In this document: positions 27,679 to 37,027 of the stretch, one piece after another | How positions within the stretch are numbered: the stretch's first letter is position 1 | Layout of the letters: each line of letters starts with the position of its first letter | Assembly: GCF_001038485.1 (NCBI RefSeq) | Contig: NZ_LDUE01000046.1 | Coordinates: 43,760 to 107,759, forward strand | Origin: Ornithinibacillus californiensis | GTDB lineage: Bacteria; Bacillota; Bacilli; Bacillales; Amphibacillaceae | Length of the DNA: 64,000 nucleotides | Direction: 5' to 3' | Program-made: the position numbers and the translations under genes | Notes under the pieces: model-generated | Seen by the model: only the letters and a program-made list of their open reading frames with translations | Told to the model about the DNA's origin: nothing | Database searches by the model: none

Positions 27679-29280
27679 ATGTCGCGACCTATAGACTACA
27701 TTTTAACTAGTACGGCTGTTTTCACGGGAACCTCAAATCAACCTAAACCTGCAGCTATTCTCGTAAGTGGTAATCAGATAACAACTATCATTGCTATAGA
27801 AGATATAGATACATACACTTCAGAACATACAACAGTGCTAGATTTTGGCGATAAACTAATCATGCCTGGATTCCATGACTTCCATATCCACCTTTTATTA
27901 GGTAGCATGCTAGAAAATAGTGTACAACTATATGATGCTCGCTCTGCAAAAGAATCCGCAGCATTAGTCAAAGCTTATGCTGATACACATCCTGAACAAT
28001 CACTTATCATCGGTAGTGGTTGGGATGACAATACATGGACGAACAGAGAAACAGTGGACAAAAAGTACTTAGACGAAGTAGTTCCAGATAAACCAGTTAT
28101 TCTTTATCAAGCAGAGTTTCATAGTGCTTGGGTGAATAGCGCTATGCTAAAGCTTGCAGGTATTACAGCGGAAACACCAAATCCTGAATTTGGTGAAGTT
28201 GTTAAAGATGAAAATGGGGAGCCTACTGGTCTTTTATTAGAACACGCTGTTGGACTTGTTACAAAAGCAATGCCAATGGATTTAAAGCATAAGGAACAAT
28301 TACTAGAGCAATTTTTACAAGAAGCTAAGCGATATGGCGTTACATCTGTACACGACTTACTGAGACTTCCTGAGATGAGTACGGAAGAGGCAGAAATCTA
28401 TGCTGACTTTGAAGATAGGGATAAGCTTACTACTCGGGTCCATTTTGTTGCGCCTTTGAATGGGGATTTGGAGGAAGCAATTAGACTTCGGGAAACATAT
28501 AATTCCAATATGGTACAGTTTACAGGCTTCAAACAATTTATTGACGGGGTTATCACAAGTTATACGGCATATCTACTAGAGCCTTATACGAATAAGGTAG
28601 ACTCCATCGGCGGAACTGTATATCATGAAGAACTTATCAAAAAGTGGACAATCGTTGCAGACAAGAATAATTTCCGAGTTCGTTTTCACTGCGTTGGAGA
28701 TAAGGCAGTAAACCTAGCATTAGATACATTCGAAGAAGCACAAAAGCAAAATGGGAAACGTGATTCCCGCCATGCGATTGAGCATATTGAAATGATACAA
28801 GAGGCTGACATACCTCGCTTTCAAGAATTAGGCGTACTTGCATCCATTCAGCCTGAACACATTAATGGGTCATCCTATGATGTGTTTGAGGACTTAATTG
28901 GTGAAGAAAGAATGAAGCTTTACATGTTACAGAAAACGCTCAAGGATAATGGGGCAACTCTAGTCTATGGCAGTGATTTTCCAGTAGTTGGTCTAAACCC
29001 GTTAACAGCAATATATCGTGCTGTTACCCGGGTAGACGACGATCAAGTTGTATGGAATAAGGATGAGAAAATCATGCTTGCAGATGCATTAAAAGCTTAC
29101 ACCTTTGCACCTGCCTATGGGGCTTTCCGTGAAGAAGAGCTAGGGACTCTAGAGGAAGATAAACTAGCAGATTTAATTGTTCTGGATTGTAACTTATTTA
29201 ACGTATCTCCTGAAGAAATTAAAACAGCCAGCGTTATTTTTACAATGGTAGACGGAAAAGTAGTATATGAAAACAACTAG
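27679..29280 (+). CDS. Amidohydrolase, YtcJ-like (Amidohydro_3)
   Basis: 533 residues, metal-dependent amidohydrolase. The first metal motif is MPGFHDFHIHLLLGS; AEFHSAWVNSAMLKLAG, SVHDLLRLPEMS, RFHCVGDKAVNLALDTF (His), DSRHAIEHIEM (His) and VYGSDFPVVGLNPL (catalytic Asp) follow. The C-terminal ADLIVLD and MVDGKVVYEN strands complete the beta-sandwich. The family (YtcJ, N-substituted formamide deformylase) acts on various amides; substrate unknown. SD AGAAGGAG is 6 bases from the ATG. Monocistronic. Confidence 0.92.
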   Translation: MSRPIDYILTSTAVFTGTSNQPKPAAILVSGNQITTIIAIEDIDTYTSEHTTVLDFGDKLIMPGFHDFHIHLLLGSMLENSVQLYDARSAKESAALVKAYADTHPEQSLIIGSGWDDNTWTNRETVDKKYLDEVVPDKPVILYQAEFHSAWVNSAMLKLAGITAETPNPEFGEVVKDENGEPTGLLLEHAVGLVTKAMPMDLKHKEQLLEQFLQEAKRYGVTSVHDLLRLPEMSTEEAEIYADFEDRDKLTTRVHFVAPLNGDLEEAIRLRETYNSNMVQFTGFKQFIDGVITSYTAYLLEPYTNKVDSIGGTVYHEELIKKWTIVADKNNFRVRFHCVGDKAVNLALDTFEEAQKQNGKRDSRHAIEHIEMIQEADIPRFQELGVLASIQPEHINGSSYDVFEDLIGEERMKLYMLQKTLKDNGATLVYGSDFPVVGLNPLTAIYRAVTRVDDDQVVWNKDEKIMLADALKAYTFAPAYGAFREEELGTLEEDKLADLIVLDCNLFNVSPEEIKTASVIFTMVDGKVVYENN

Positions 29281-29520
29281 AGACTGGGACAAAAGTATTT
29301 TAGCATAAAGATAATCCGAACGATTATAATCAGAGCATCAGACCCGCTCCGGAAATATACTCCGCTTTCCGTGGGCGGCTGGTGAGCCTCCTCAGAGCTA
29401 TCGCTCTTGCGGGGTCTCACCGATGCCTATCCTCCCACAGGAGTCTCCGTATAATTCCGGAGCTAATGTGTTAAATCATTCGTCTTTTCAACTTCAACTT
29501 TTAGTTATGTCCCAGCCTCT
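29281..29520. repeat. Bacillaceae intergenic repeat element, copy 2
   Basis: Same conserved blocks as 21541-21815 but a different, shorter interior (CTCCTCAGAGCTATCGCTCT). The ends are inverted: CTGGGACA near 29284 and TGTCCCAG near 29508. It fills the gap between convergent genes. Confidence 0.87.
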
Positions 29521-29524
29521 TTCC

Positions 29525-30259
29525 TTATAATATATTTTCTACAAATACCTGAACGATAAGGGCAAGTGTTACTACACGTAATATCGGTTTCATATAGGAT
29601 GGTTTAATCTTTTCCGCTACACGAACCCCAATTTGTGCACCGATGACAGAACCACAAAGTAGTGATAATGTTAATCCCCAAAGAATTTTTCCTGATGCAA
29701 TGTACATCGTAGCCGCTCCAATACAACTTGAAAAAGTAGCAAATCTCACGTAGCCAACAGCCTTAATATAATCTATTCTTAAGTAAGCAAAAAGATATAG
29801 CATTAATGTTCCTTGACCAGGGCCAAATAAACCATCATATATCCCGATACCATATAAACCTGGTATACTTACTTTGTTTGGTTTTAAAGTATTACCACCT
29901 GTGAAATTTCGTTTGCCGATCATAGAAGTAACAAGAGCAACTATCAGCAAAATAATAGCAATGATATAAAGATGCTTCGGGGAAAGTAAAGTAGCTATAA
30001 AACCTCCACTAAGACCCCCTGTTATACTAATCGGGATAATCCAGTAACACTCTTTCATTGAAATTTTCTTCGCTTTTAACAAATGAAAAAAACTAGAAAA
30101 AGAGCTAACAGTATTGGATACTTTATTTGCCCCAATTGCAGAGTGAATTGGCATTCCTAGTAATAACATCATCGGCAGGCTAATTAGACCTCCACCACCA
30201 GCAACGGTTCCTAACGTCGTAGCAACAATACCGGTTAGAAAGATAAATACAAATTCCAT
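29525..30259 (-). CDS. TSUP-family (TauE/SafE) membrane exporter
   Basis: 244 residues, about seven to eight transmembrane helices. Two repeats are seen: FLTGIVATTLGTVAGGGGLISLP with MLLGMPIHSAIGANKVSNT, and LYGIGIYDGLFGPGQGTLML with VRFATFSSCIGAATMY. Family members export sulfite, sulfoacetate or other small organosulfur anions. Start at 30259, 8 bases after AGGGGG. Substrate not readable; no sulfur genes flank it. Confidence 0.88.
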   Translation of the reverse strand: MEFVFIFLTGIVATTLGTVAGGGGLISLPMMLLLGMPIHSAIGANKVSNTVSSFSSFFHLLKAKKISMKECYWIIPISITGGLSGGFIATLLSPKHLYIIAIILLIVALVTSMIGKRNFTGGNTLKPNKVSIPGLYGIGIYDGLFGPGQGTLMLYLFAYLRIDYIKAVGYVRFATFSSCIGAATMYIASGKILWGLTLSLLCGSVIGAQIGVRVAEKIKPSYMKPILRVVTLALIVQVFVENIL

Positions 30260-30362
30260 ACTGAACACCCCCTGTATTCAGTATAGACCTTATTTTATAT
30301 AAGAAAAAATACAAAATTACTATCACATGTGATAACAATTAGTTATATAAGAACCTGTAAAG

Positions 30363-30396
30363 AAACGGTTTGCAGAAATCAAACAAACCGTTTTTT
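30363..30396. terminator. Bidirectional terminator after katE
   Basis: AACGGTTTG pairs with CAAACCGTT, followed by TTTT on both strands (AAAAAACGGTTTG on the minus). Confidence 0.8.
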
Positions 30397-30401
30397 AATC
30401 C

Positions 30402-32435
30402 TTACCTATTCCAATGTCGATGTTTTGCTACTGCTTCTACAAAATGTTTTGCAAATTCTGATGTAGTTCCATCTGTTACCACACCAGGTTTATTAATAAG
30501 GTTATTCACCTCTAACCATTTCTTCCCTCCGCCAACTGCTCCAATCGTTTTCTTATGACGATAGGCTTCATCTAAGAAGTAGGCAGCTTTTTGATTAAAC
30601 ATCTGATCATCACTACTACCGCGAACCATAAAGACGGCATCATATAAAACCGAATCTGCCGTGTACATATTTTGGGTTGCTTCTAATTCCACCCCATTTG
30701 TACCTCTTACAACTCCTAAATCTTCACTAATAATCTCTGGGACTAGCCCTTCTTTATCCCAAATATCTAAAACATTTTTCAAAAATGGTCCATTAAATCC
30801 ATGAGAAACGATTACAGCGACCTTACGTGTTTTGGCAGTCATTCGAGTATTTAACTGACTCAATGCAGGTGAAGCTTTCGTTACAGGTGACCCCCCTTGT
30901 GTTGGCGGTTTAACTCCAATATTTCTAGCAATAATTTGAGCAAGCTCAAGGTCAACATTGGCAAATAAATCCACATTTTGCTGACGGACAGATTTACTTT
31001 TTACCTTACCAAGTTCAAAGCTGAACGCATCGATAATGTGCCTTTTTTCCGGTTCACTCATGCTATTCCAAAACAATTTGGCTTGGGAGAAATGGTCGGT
31101 AAAACTTTCGCTTCTCGCCCTCACTTTCTTCCCTTCTACTTTTTCCTCATAATGCTTATAACCACCTTCTTCCGGCGGGGCTGGTACAGGGGTATTATTT
31201 GCTAATGAATTACGATGATAGTTTACTTTTCCAACATTAATTGTTTGCCGGTGATAGCCATCTCGTTGGTTATTATGAAATGGACAAATGGGACGGTTAA
31301 TTGGGATTTCGTGAAAATTCGGACCACCTAGGCGGATTAATTGGGTGTCTGTATAGGAGAAGAGTCTTGCTTGCAATAGTGGGTCGTTTGTGAAGTCAAT
31401 TCCTGGTACAACATGACCTGGATGAAATGCAACTTGCTCGGTCTCTGCAAAGAAATTATCTACGTTTTTGGTTAGTGTCAATTTTCCTATGATTTTTACG
31501 GGGACTTCTTCCTCAGGAATAAGCTTTGTTGCATCTAATAGATCAAAATCAAACTTGAATTCATCTTCTTGTGGAACGATTTGTACGCCTAGCTCATATT
31601 CCGGGTAATCTCCTCTTTCAATTGCATTCCATAAATCATTACGATGATAGTCAGGGTCTATCCCCATTAACTTATGAGATTCCTCCCAGAGGAGCGAATG
31701 GGTACCAAGTGTTGGCTTCCAATGAAATTTCACGAAGAATGCCTCTTCTTGTGTATTTACAAAACGAAATGTATTAACGCCAAACCCTTCCATCATTCGG
31801 AAGCTTCTTGGGATGGCTCGGTCTGACATGATCCACATGACCATATGTGCATTCTCTGGGTTGTTAGCAACAAAGTCCCAAAAGTTATCATGGGCAGTCG
31901 ATGCTTGTGGAATATCATTGTGGGGTTCTGGTTTGAATGAATGGACAACATCTGGAAATTTTATCCCATCTTGGATGAAGAAAACTGGTATATTATTTGC
32001 TACAAGGTCATAGTTTCCTTCTTCCGTATAAAACTTCGTAGCAAAACCACGCGCATCTCGTGCGGTGTCAGCAGAACCTCGAGCACCATTTACCGTAGAA
32101 AAGCGCACAAACGTAGGCACTTTTTTAGTCGTATCTGTAAAGATTTTTGCTTTCGTGTAACGTTCCATGCTCTCATATAACTCAAACTCTCCATGTGCCG
32201 CAAATCCTCTGGCATGTACCACTCTTTCTGGAATACGCTCGTGGTCAAAGTGAGTCATTTTTTCCCTGAAATGAAAATCCTCCATTAATGTGGGACCACG
32301 TACCCCAGCTGTTAACGATAGTTCATCCTCTGACATTTTCAGTCCTTGGTTTGTCGTTAAGTACTTCCCTTTGTCCCTAACGCGAAAAATTTCTAACTGC
32401 TCATCTTTCTCATTTTGATTTCGTTTATCTGACAT
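30402..32435 (-). CDS. katE: Large-subunit (clade II) catalase, KatE type
   Basis: 677 residues, so a large-subunit catalase with a C-terminal flavodoxin-like (class I amidotransferase-like) domain. Catalase core: [24 protein letters not shown] (catalytic His), [35 protein letters not shown] (distal Asn), and the proximal-haem region [19 protein letters not shown]. The C-terminal domain (about 535-677) has [18 protein letters not shown] and [14 protein letters not shown]. It decomposes hydrogen peroxide; KatE homologues belong to the general stress regulon in Bacillus, but I find no clear sigma-B promoter here. Start at 32435, 7 bases after GGGGAGG. Confidence 0.95.
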   Translation of the reverse strand: MSDKRNQNEKDEQLEIFRVRDKGKYLTTNQGLKMSEDELSLTAGVRGPTLMEDFHFREKMTHFDHERIPERVVHARGFAAHGEFELYESMERYTKAKIFTDTTKKVPTFVRFSTVNGARGSADTARDARGFATKFYTEEGNYDLVANNIPVFFIQDGIKFPDVVHSFKPEPHNDIPQASTAHDNFWDFVANNPENAHMVMWIMSDRAIPRSFRMMEGFGVNTFRFVNTQEEAFFVKFHWKPTLGTHSLLWEESHKLMGIDPDYHRNDLWNAIERGDYPEYELGVQIVPQEDEFKFDFDLLDATKLIPEEEVPVKIIGKLTLTKNVDNFFAETEQVAFHPGHVVPGIDFTNDPLLQARLFSYTDTQLIRLGGPNFHEIPINRPICPFHNNQRDGYHRQTINVGKVNYHRNSLANNTPVPAPPEEGGYKHYEEKVEGKKVRARSESFTDHFSQAKLFWNSMSEPEKRHIIDAFSFELGKVKSKSVRQQNVDLFANVDLELAQIIARNIGVKPPTQGGSPVTKASPALSQLNTRMTAKTRKVAVIVSHGFNGPFLKNVLDIWDKEGLVPEIISEDLGVVRGTNGVELEATQNMYTADSVLYDAVFMVRGSSDDQMFNQKAAYFLDEAYRHKKTIGAVGGGKKWLEVNNLINKPGVVTDGTTSEFAKHFVEAVAKHRHWNR

Positions 32436-32548
32436 AATCATACCTCCCCATTCATTGATATGTTCATACGCCTATAAATATCCATTGAATTGAATAGGAT
32501 GGGTTAGTGAAATAATAATAGTAAAACTTTGATTAGGAGTTGTTATTA

Positions 32549-32743
32549 ATGGGAGCAGTAGAGCGCAGCGGTTATCGGTTTGAACCTGAGTTTAGTGTCA
32601 TTGAACAGAATGGTGCTATTCATGTGTATCGGGATGGTGAATTTGTAGAAGAGATCAAATTTACATTTTCCGGTAAGTATCCTTTGGTGGATAAAATTGA
32701 AGAGTTGGTAGACGAGTATTGTGAGAATCATGGATTAAACTAG
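32549..32743 (+). CDS. Small conserved protein, YbxH/DUF5370-like
   Basis: 64 residues: MGAVERSGYRFEPEFSVIEQ, then NGAIHVYRDGEFVEEIKFTF and a C-terminal helix KIEELVDEYCENHGL. No membrane segment. It resembles small YbxH-type Bacillus proteins of unknown function from memory. Start ATG at 32549 with GGAG 9 bases upstream. Divergent from katE. Confidence 0.75.
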   Translation: MGAVERSGYRFEPEFSVIEQNGAIHVYRDGEFVEEIKFTFSGKYPLVDKIEELVDEYCENHGLN

Positions 32744-32810
32744 TCTAGTCTTGATAGTGGATGTTATGTGGTGTCTAGTGGTTATTTTAGTAGAGTTAAT
32801 GAATCAAAGT

Positions 32811-32837
32811 AGTCCACCACTAAATAACGTGGTGGAC
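32811..32837. terminator. Hairpin between convergent small genes
   Basis: GTCCACCAC pairs with GTGGTGGAC around TAAATAAC. The T-run is weak (ATTTCC), so terminator activity is uncertain. Confidence 0.5.
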
Positions 32838-32843
32838 ATTTCC

Positions 32844-33020
32844 TTAAGCTAACTGGTAATTCTTATGATTAATTACCGTTTTAATCGGTTCATCACGAAC
32901 TTTATTATGTCCGACTTCCACGATTACAGAGTTTTCCCGAACAATAAGTACTTTACCTTTCTTTCCTTGATGGTCTCCAGACATAATTTCGATTGTATCT
33001 CCTTCATTTGCTTTTGCCAT
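32844..33020 (-). CDS. DUF2187 (YkvS-like) KOW-fold small protein
   Basis: 58 residues beginning MAKANEGDTIEIMSGDHQGK, then KGKVLIVRENSVIVEVG and KTVINHKNYQLA. The GDTIEIMSGDHQGKKGKV stretch is a KOW-like loop, as in ribosomal protein L24 and NusG, and the VVNHKNY-type C-terminus is characteristic of DUF2187. The SD AAAGGAGC is about 6 bases from the ATG. Probably a small nucleic-acid- or ribosome-binding protein, by fold only. Confidence 0.82.
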   Translation of the reverse strand: MAKANEGDTIEIMSGDHQGKKGKVLIVRENSVIVEVGHNKVRDEPIKTVINHKNYQLA

Positions 33021-33114
33021 GTTTTAAGCTCCTTTAGTTACTTCATTGTAAGATAATATTAGTATTCCACATGGCATCATATCAGATTCATGATATTTAA
33101 TTAAGTAATAAGAC

Positions 33115-33720
33115 TTACAAAAACAAATCCAAAATAGTCTCTATCGTGTCATTTTCTAGTAAAACTTTCATACCAATACCAATAAATACTACTGGAATAA
33201 TAATTCTTTCATACCGTTTTACAACCTTATATACATTCTTAGTAGAACCAAGTACATGACAGATGCCACTCCAAATGAAAATCATTACAAAAAAGGTCAA
33301 AACTGCAATCATTAATTCATTAGAATTTAAGGTTGTAAAATATGGAACAAAAATTGCTAATTCTTCTGATCCCCCAACTATTGCAACAATAGCAACCCTT
33401 GTGGTGAGATTACTAAAGATTGTTGTCTTACGTAGTATCGCATCACTTTCCTCGTCTTCATCACCATCAAATAACTCCATCAGGCCAATTACAATCGGAA
33501 GAATACCAAGTAATCCTGTCCATTTTCCGGTAAAAAATGAAACACCATATAATGCAATTAAAATAATGAAAAGAATAACTGTCATTCCAGCTTGTTGGCC
33601 AATGTACACTTGCCTCATCTGTTTCTTATTTTTAGCATGGGCAAATAGTAATATGAGTACAAGCATCTCATCAATACCTGCAGCGATAAATGTAATAACT
33701 ATAGTGATAATGGTTGCCAA
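33115..33720 (-). CDS. CadD-like cadmium resistance transporter
   Basis: 201 residues with five to six transmembrane helices: FIAAGIDEMLVLILLFAHAK at the N-terminus, then QVYIGQQAGMTVILFIILI, GLLGILPIVIGLMELF, a cytoplasmic acidic loop (DGDEDEESDAIL), VAIVGGSEELAIFVPYF, and two C-terminal helices. The pattern matches CadD of the LysE superfamily, usually annotated for Cd resistance; specificity is not proven here. TTG start with GGGGGAG 6 bases upstream. No metal-responsive regulator is adjacent. Confidence 0.78.
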   Translation of the reverse strand: MATIITIVITFIAAGIDEMLVLILLFAHAKNKKQMRQVYIGQQAGMTVILFIILIALYGVSFFTGKWTGLLGILPIVIGLMELFDGDEDEESDAILRKTTIFSNLTTRVAIVAIVGGSEELAIFVPYFTTLNSNELMIAVLTFFVMIFIWSGICHVLGSTKNVYKVVKRYERIIIPVVFIGIGMKVLLENDTIETILDLFL

Positions 33721-33847
33721 AGATAACTCCCCCTATTAGACAAGCTATGTACTACTATTATAAGCATGGGTATTTTCTAATAGACCAAGATATTATCTTA
33801 TTATTTATAGAGATGCAGAAATATGGCTGTGCTAACTCGGCTGGAAC

Positions 33848-34024
33848 GGTTGATGATTGTCGGATATTGGTTGATGATTGTAAATTTCAGTTGATAATCG
33901 GCATTTTTCGGTCGATATTATCTGCTATTGGTTGATGATTCGAATTTTTCGTTGATACCCAATCGCTTTCAGTTGATATTCGCTTGCTATCGGTTGATAC
34001 GTTGCGATTTTCAGTTGATAGCCC
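33848..34024. repeat. Tandem GGTTGATA array, 9 units, 20-21 base period
   Basis: Cores (G/A/C)GTTGAT(A/G) begin at 33848, 33869, 33889, 33910 (as GGTCGATA), 33930, 33950, 33971, 33992 and 34013 with variable 12-13 base spacers. Same core, same strand orientation and same period as the array at 14398. It lies downstream of pepF on the minus strand and upstream of the CadD-like gene. Confidence 0.85.
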
Positions 34025-34090
34025 TGCCAAATATGCAACCAAATTAAAAAGGCACTTGCCAAATGGCAAGCACCTACCTACCTATACTAC

Positions 34091-35884
34091 TTAGTTTGTT
34101 AAACGAATAAACTCTTCTACATCCTCAGTCATTAATTGAACTCCAGCAGCCCAGAAGTCTTCTTTCGTAATATCAACATCTAGATGTTTCGCTGCAAGGT
34201 CTTCTACCTTCATCGAACCAGTGTCTCGAAGTAGCGCAATGTATTTCTCTTCAAAGCCTTCTGGATTCTTACGGTACTCAGCATAGATTCCTAAGCTAAA
34301 TAGGAACCCAAAGGTGTAAGGGAAATTATAGAACGGTACACTGTCAATAAAGAAGTGTAGTTTACTGCACCAGAAATGCGGATGGTAGCTAGATAAACTA
34401 TCTCCATATGCTTCTTTCTGTGCCTCCACCATTAACTCATTTAATCTTTTTTCTGAGACAATCCCTTTTGCACGTTCTTCATAAAATGCATTTTCGAATA
34501 GGAAACGGGCATGAATGTTCATAAACATTGCCGTTGCATTTTCTAGCTTAGCGTTTAGTAAGGATGCTTTTTCGCCATCTGTTTTCGCATTATTAACTGT
34601 TGCATTATTAATAATAGTCTCTGCAAATGTACTTGCTGTTTCTGCAACATTCATTGCGTAACGACGATTTAATGTTGGTAAATCCTTCATCACATGACTA
34701 TGGAAAGCATGGCCTAACTCGTGTGCTAACGTACTTGTATCTGAAGATGAACCAGTAAACGTCATGAAGATACGAGATTCTCCAAACTCAGGAAGACTCG
34801 TACAATATCCTCCTGGTCGCTTATTTGGTCTGTCCTCTGCTTCTACCCAACGGTTCTCTAATGCATGTTTTGTAAAGTCAGCTAATTTCGGACCAAATGA
34901 TTCAAAGTTTTCGATAATAAAGTCACAAGCTTCATCATATGTAAAACGAGTAGGTTTCACATCGCCTAATGCTACTGGTGCATCTACATCCTGCCAACCT
35001 AGCTTTTCCATGCCAAGAAGTTTTGCCTTTTGTTGTAGAAAATCAAGGAAAGGTTGCTTGTTGTTAGATACAGCAGACCACATAGCGTTAAGTGTATCTT
35101 TCGTCATACGGTTATATTCTAACGGTTCCTCTAAATGATCCTCATACTGGTGTTTCTTCTGCAATGTAATACGGTATCCATCTAAATGGTTTAATGTATC
35201 CGCGAATATTGGACCATACTTAGTCCATGCCGCTTCCCAGTTCTCAAATAACTGTTTTCTTACTTCTGGGTCTGGATCTGCATACATTCTGTTCATCGCT
35301 TGACCAACTGATAAATCGGTAGTCTTACCTTCTTTATCAGTAAATGGAATTGTCATAATGGATACAACCGTGTCGTAGAGGTTGCTCCAGGCAGATAGAC
35401 CATCTTTGTTTAGTTCTGCAATTAGCTTTTCTTCGTCTTCCGATAAGAGGCGTTTGCCATCATCACGAATTTCACTTAGAGAGAAAGAGACTTCGCTTAA
35501 TTCCTTATCCTCTAACAAACTATTCCAATCAGCGTCTGGAATATCAACCAGTTTCTTGGTAAACGTATTAGAAAGCTTTTGTACCTCACTATAAAGTTCC
35601 ATAATTTGGCCTTTTACAACTGTTGCATGTTCATCATTCATGTATGCATCATGCCACATGGAAACGAAAGTCCCGGATTGACCTAACCCTTTTCCAATCA
35701 ATTCTTGTTTTTTTAATATCGTTTTAAAAGCCTCGACTGGTTGCGATTTATAATCCCATTCATTTAATAGCGTTTGGTAATCAATAATTTGTGTTTCAAG
35801 ATCCTTTAACTTTACTTGAAGTTCTTCAGATTTTGTACCTCCGTGAAAAATTGTTTCTAAATCCCACGTGTCTACGTATTTCAT
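34091..35884 (-). CDS. pepF: M3-family oligoendopeptidase F
   Basis: 597 residues, usual for PepF. The zinc motif HELGH is in STLAHELGHAFHSHVM, with the downstream glutamate in MNVAETASTFAETI. The N-terminal oligopeptidase domain has YQTLLNEWDYKSQPVEAFK. Other M3 features: PFTDKEGKTTDLSVGQAM and HPHFWCSKLHFFIDSVPFYN. Degrades cytosolic oligopeptides. Start at 35884 (MKYVDTWDLETIF); a longer frame to 36019 lacks an SD and reads as leader sequence. Monocistronic. Confidence 0.93.
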   Translation of the reverse strand: MKYVDTWDLETIFHGGTKSEELQVKLKDLETQIIDYQTLLNEWDYKSQPVEAFKTILKKQELIGKGLGQSGTFVSMWHDAYMNDEHATVVKGQIMELYSEVQKLSNTFTKKLVDIPDADWNSLLEDKELSEVSFSLSEIRDDGKRLLSEDEEKLIAELNKDGLSAWSNLYDTVVSIMTIPFTDKEGKTTDLSVGQAMNRMYADPDPEVRKQLFENWEAAWTKYGPIFADTLNHLDGYRITLQKKHQYEDHLEEPLEYNRMTKDTLNAMWSAVSNNKQPFLDFLQQKAKLLGMEKLGWQDVDAPVALGDVKPTRFTYDEACDFIIENFESFGPKLADFTKHALENRWVEAEDRPNKRPGGYCTSLPEFGESRIFMTFTGSSSDTSTLAHELGHAFHSHVMKDLPTLNRRYAMNVAETASTFAETIINNATVNNAKTDGEKASLLNAKLENATAMFMNIHARFLFENAFYEERAKGIVSEKRLNELMVEAQKEAYGDSLSSYHPHFWCSKLHFFIDSVPFYNFPYTFGFLFSLGIYAEYRKNPEGFEEKYIALLRDTGSMKVEDLAAKHLDVDITKEDFWAAGVQLMTEDVEEFIRLTN

Positions 35885-36047
35885 TAATTTCTCACTCTCC
35901 CTTTCATTCCATTGTAAAGGTTCCATACATAATTGAAAACTATAATAACTCACTAAATTTGATAAAATTAGATAATCCCGTGATTTGATTATTACTACAC
36001 GCAAATAGTAAAATAACAAGAAACCTCCTAAGGAAGTAGGTATATAA

Positions 36048-36971
36048 ATGAAGGTTGTTGAAAATATAACAAATTTAATAGGAGAAACACCTATTGTTAA
36101 ATTAAATAGAGTAGTACCAGAAGATGCGGCAGATATTTATGTAAAGTTAGAGATGTTTAATCCAAGCAAAAGTGTAAAAGACCGTGCTGCATATAATATG
36201 ATTCGAATTGCAGAAGAAAAGGGTCTTATTAAGCCTGGGGACACCATTATTGAACCAACTAGTGGAAATACTGGTATTGGGTTAGCTATGAACGCCGCAG
36301 CAAAAGGCTACAAAGCTATTCTCGTTATGCCTGATAATAGCACGTTAGAAAGACGGAGTATTCTACAGGCTTACGGTGCCAAGATTGTGTTAACACCTAG
36401 TGAAGAAAAAATGCCAGGCTGTATTCGTAAAGCTTTGGAATTACAAAAAGAAATACCTGGTAGCTTTATTCCACAGCAATTTGAGAATGAAGCTAATCCA
36501 GATATCCATCGTACAACCACTGCACTCGAAATCTTAGATCAAATGGACGGAAAGTTGGATGCCTTTGTTTGTACGGCGGGAACTGGTGGAACGGTTACTG
36601 GTACCGGGGAAACATTAAAGGAAAAACTACCAAATATTCATATTGCGGTCGTAGAGCCACAGGGATCTCCAGTTCTTTCTGGTGGAAAACCGGGAAAGCA
36701 TAAACTTGTGGGAACAAGTCCAGGTTTTGTCCCAAGCATATTGAATACAAGTATTTATGATGAAATCATCCAAATTGAGGATGAAGATGCAATGACAATG
36801 CTTCGTAGGCTATCCAGTTTAGAGGGTATTTTTATTGGTCCTTCTGGTGCTGCCGCTGTTCATGCTGCAATACAGGTAGGGAAGAAGTTAGGCAAAGGAA
36901 AACGCATTGTTTGTATTGCACCTGATACTGGCGAACGCTATTTGAGTATGAATTTATTTGATGAGAAATAG
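36048..36971 (+). CDS. Cysteine synthase (O-acetylserine sulfhydrylase)
   Basis: 307 residues, fold-type II PLP enzyme. The PLP lysine is in NPSKSVKDRAAYNMI. EPTSGNTGIGLAMNA is the substrate loop, and CTAGTGGTVTGTGE binds PLP phosphate. Replaces the acetyl of O-acetylserine with sulfide. The NPSKS before VKDR differs from the NPGGSVKDR of classic CysK but is common in Firmicute paralogues. Start ATG at 36048 with AAGGA upstream. Divergent from pepF. Confidence 0.92.
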   Translation: MKVVENITNLIGETPIVKLNRVVPEDAADIYVKLEMFNPSKSVKDRAAYNMIRIAEEKGLIKPGDTIIEPTSGNTGIGLAMNAAAKGYKAILVMPDNSTLERRSILQAYGAKIVLTPSEEKMPGCIRKALELQKEIPGSFIPQQFENEANPDIHRTTTALEILDQMDGKLDAFVCTAGTGGTVTGTGETLKEKLPNIHIAVVEPQGSPVLSGGKPGKHKLVGTSPGFVPSILNTSIYDEIIQIEDEDAMTMLRRLSSLEGIFIGPSGAAAVHAAIQVGKKLGKGKRIVCIAPDTGERYLSMNLFDEK

Positions 36972-36981
36972 ACATTACATG

Positions 36982-37018
36982 AAAAAGACATTGCGAGTTG
37001 TCAGCAATGTCTTTTTTC
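36982..37018. terminator. Bidirectional terminator between cysteine synthase and pepV
   Basis: AAAAAGACATTG pairs with CAATGTCTTTTT around a 10-base loop, with flanking A and T runs. Confidence 0.85.
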
Positions 37019-37027
37019 ATATGTTCT

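Noticed and set aside
32442..32540. Sigma-B promoter for katE
   Set aside because: GTTT occurs but no GGGTAT-type -10 at the right distance could be found.
33887..34069. Minus-strand 60-codon frame with STxS repeats
   Set aside because: It is the reading of the 21-base-period DNA array, without an SD; not a convincing gene.
36020..36047. S-box or T-box leader for the cysteine synthase gene
   Set aside because: The leader is too short and shows no conserved riboswitch or T-box elements.
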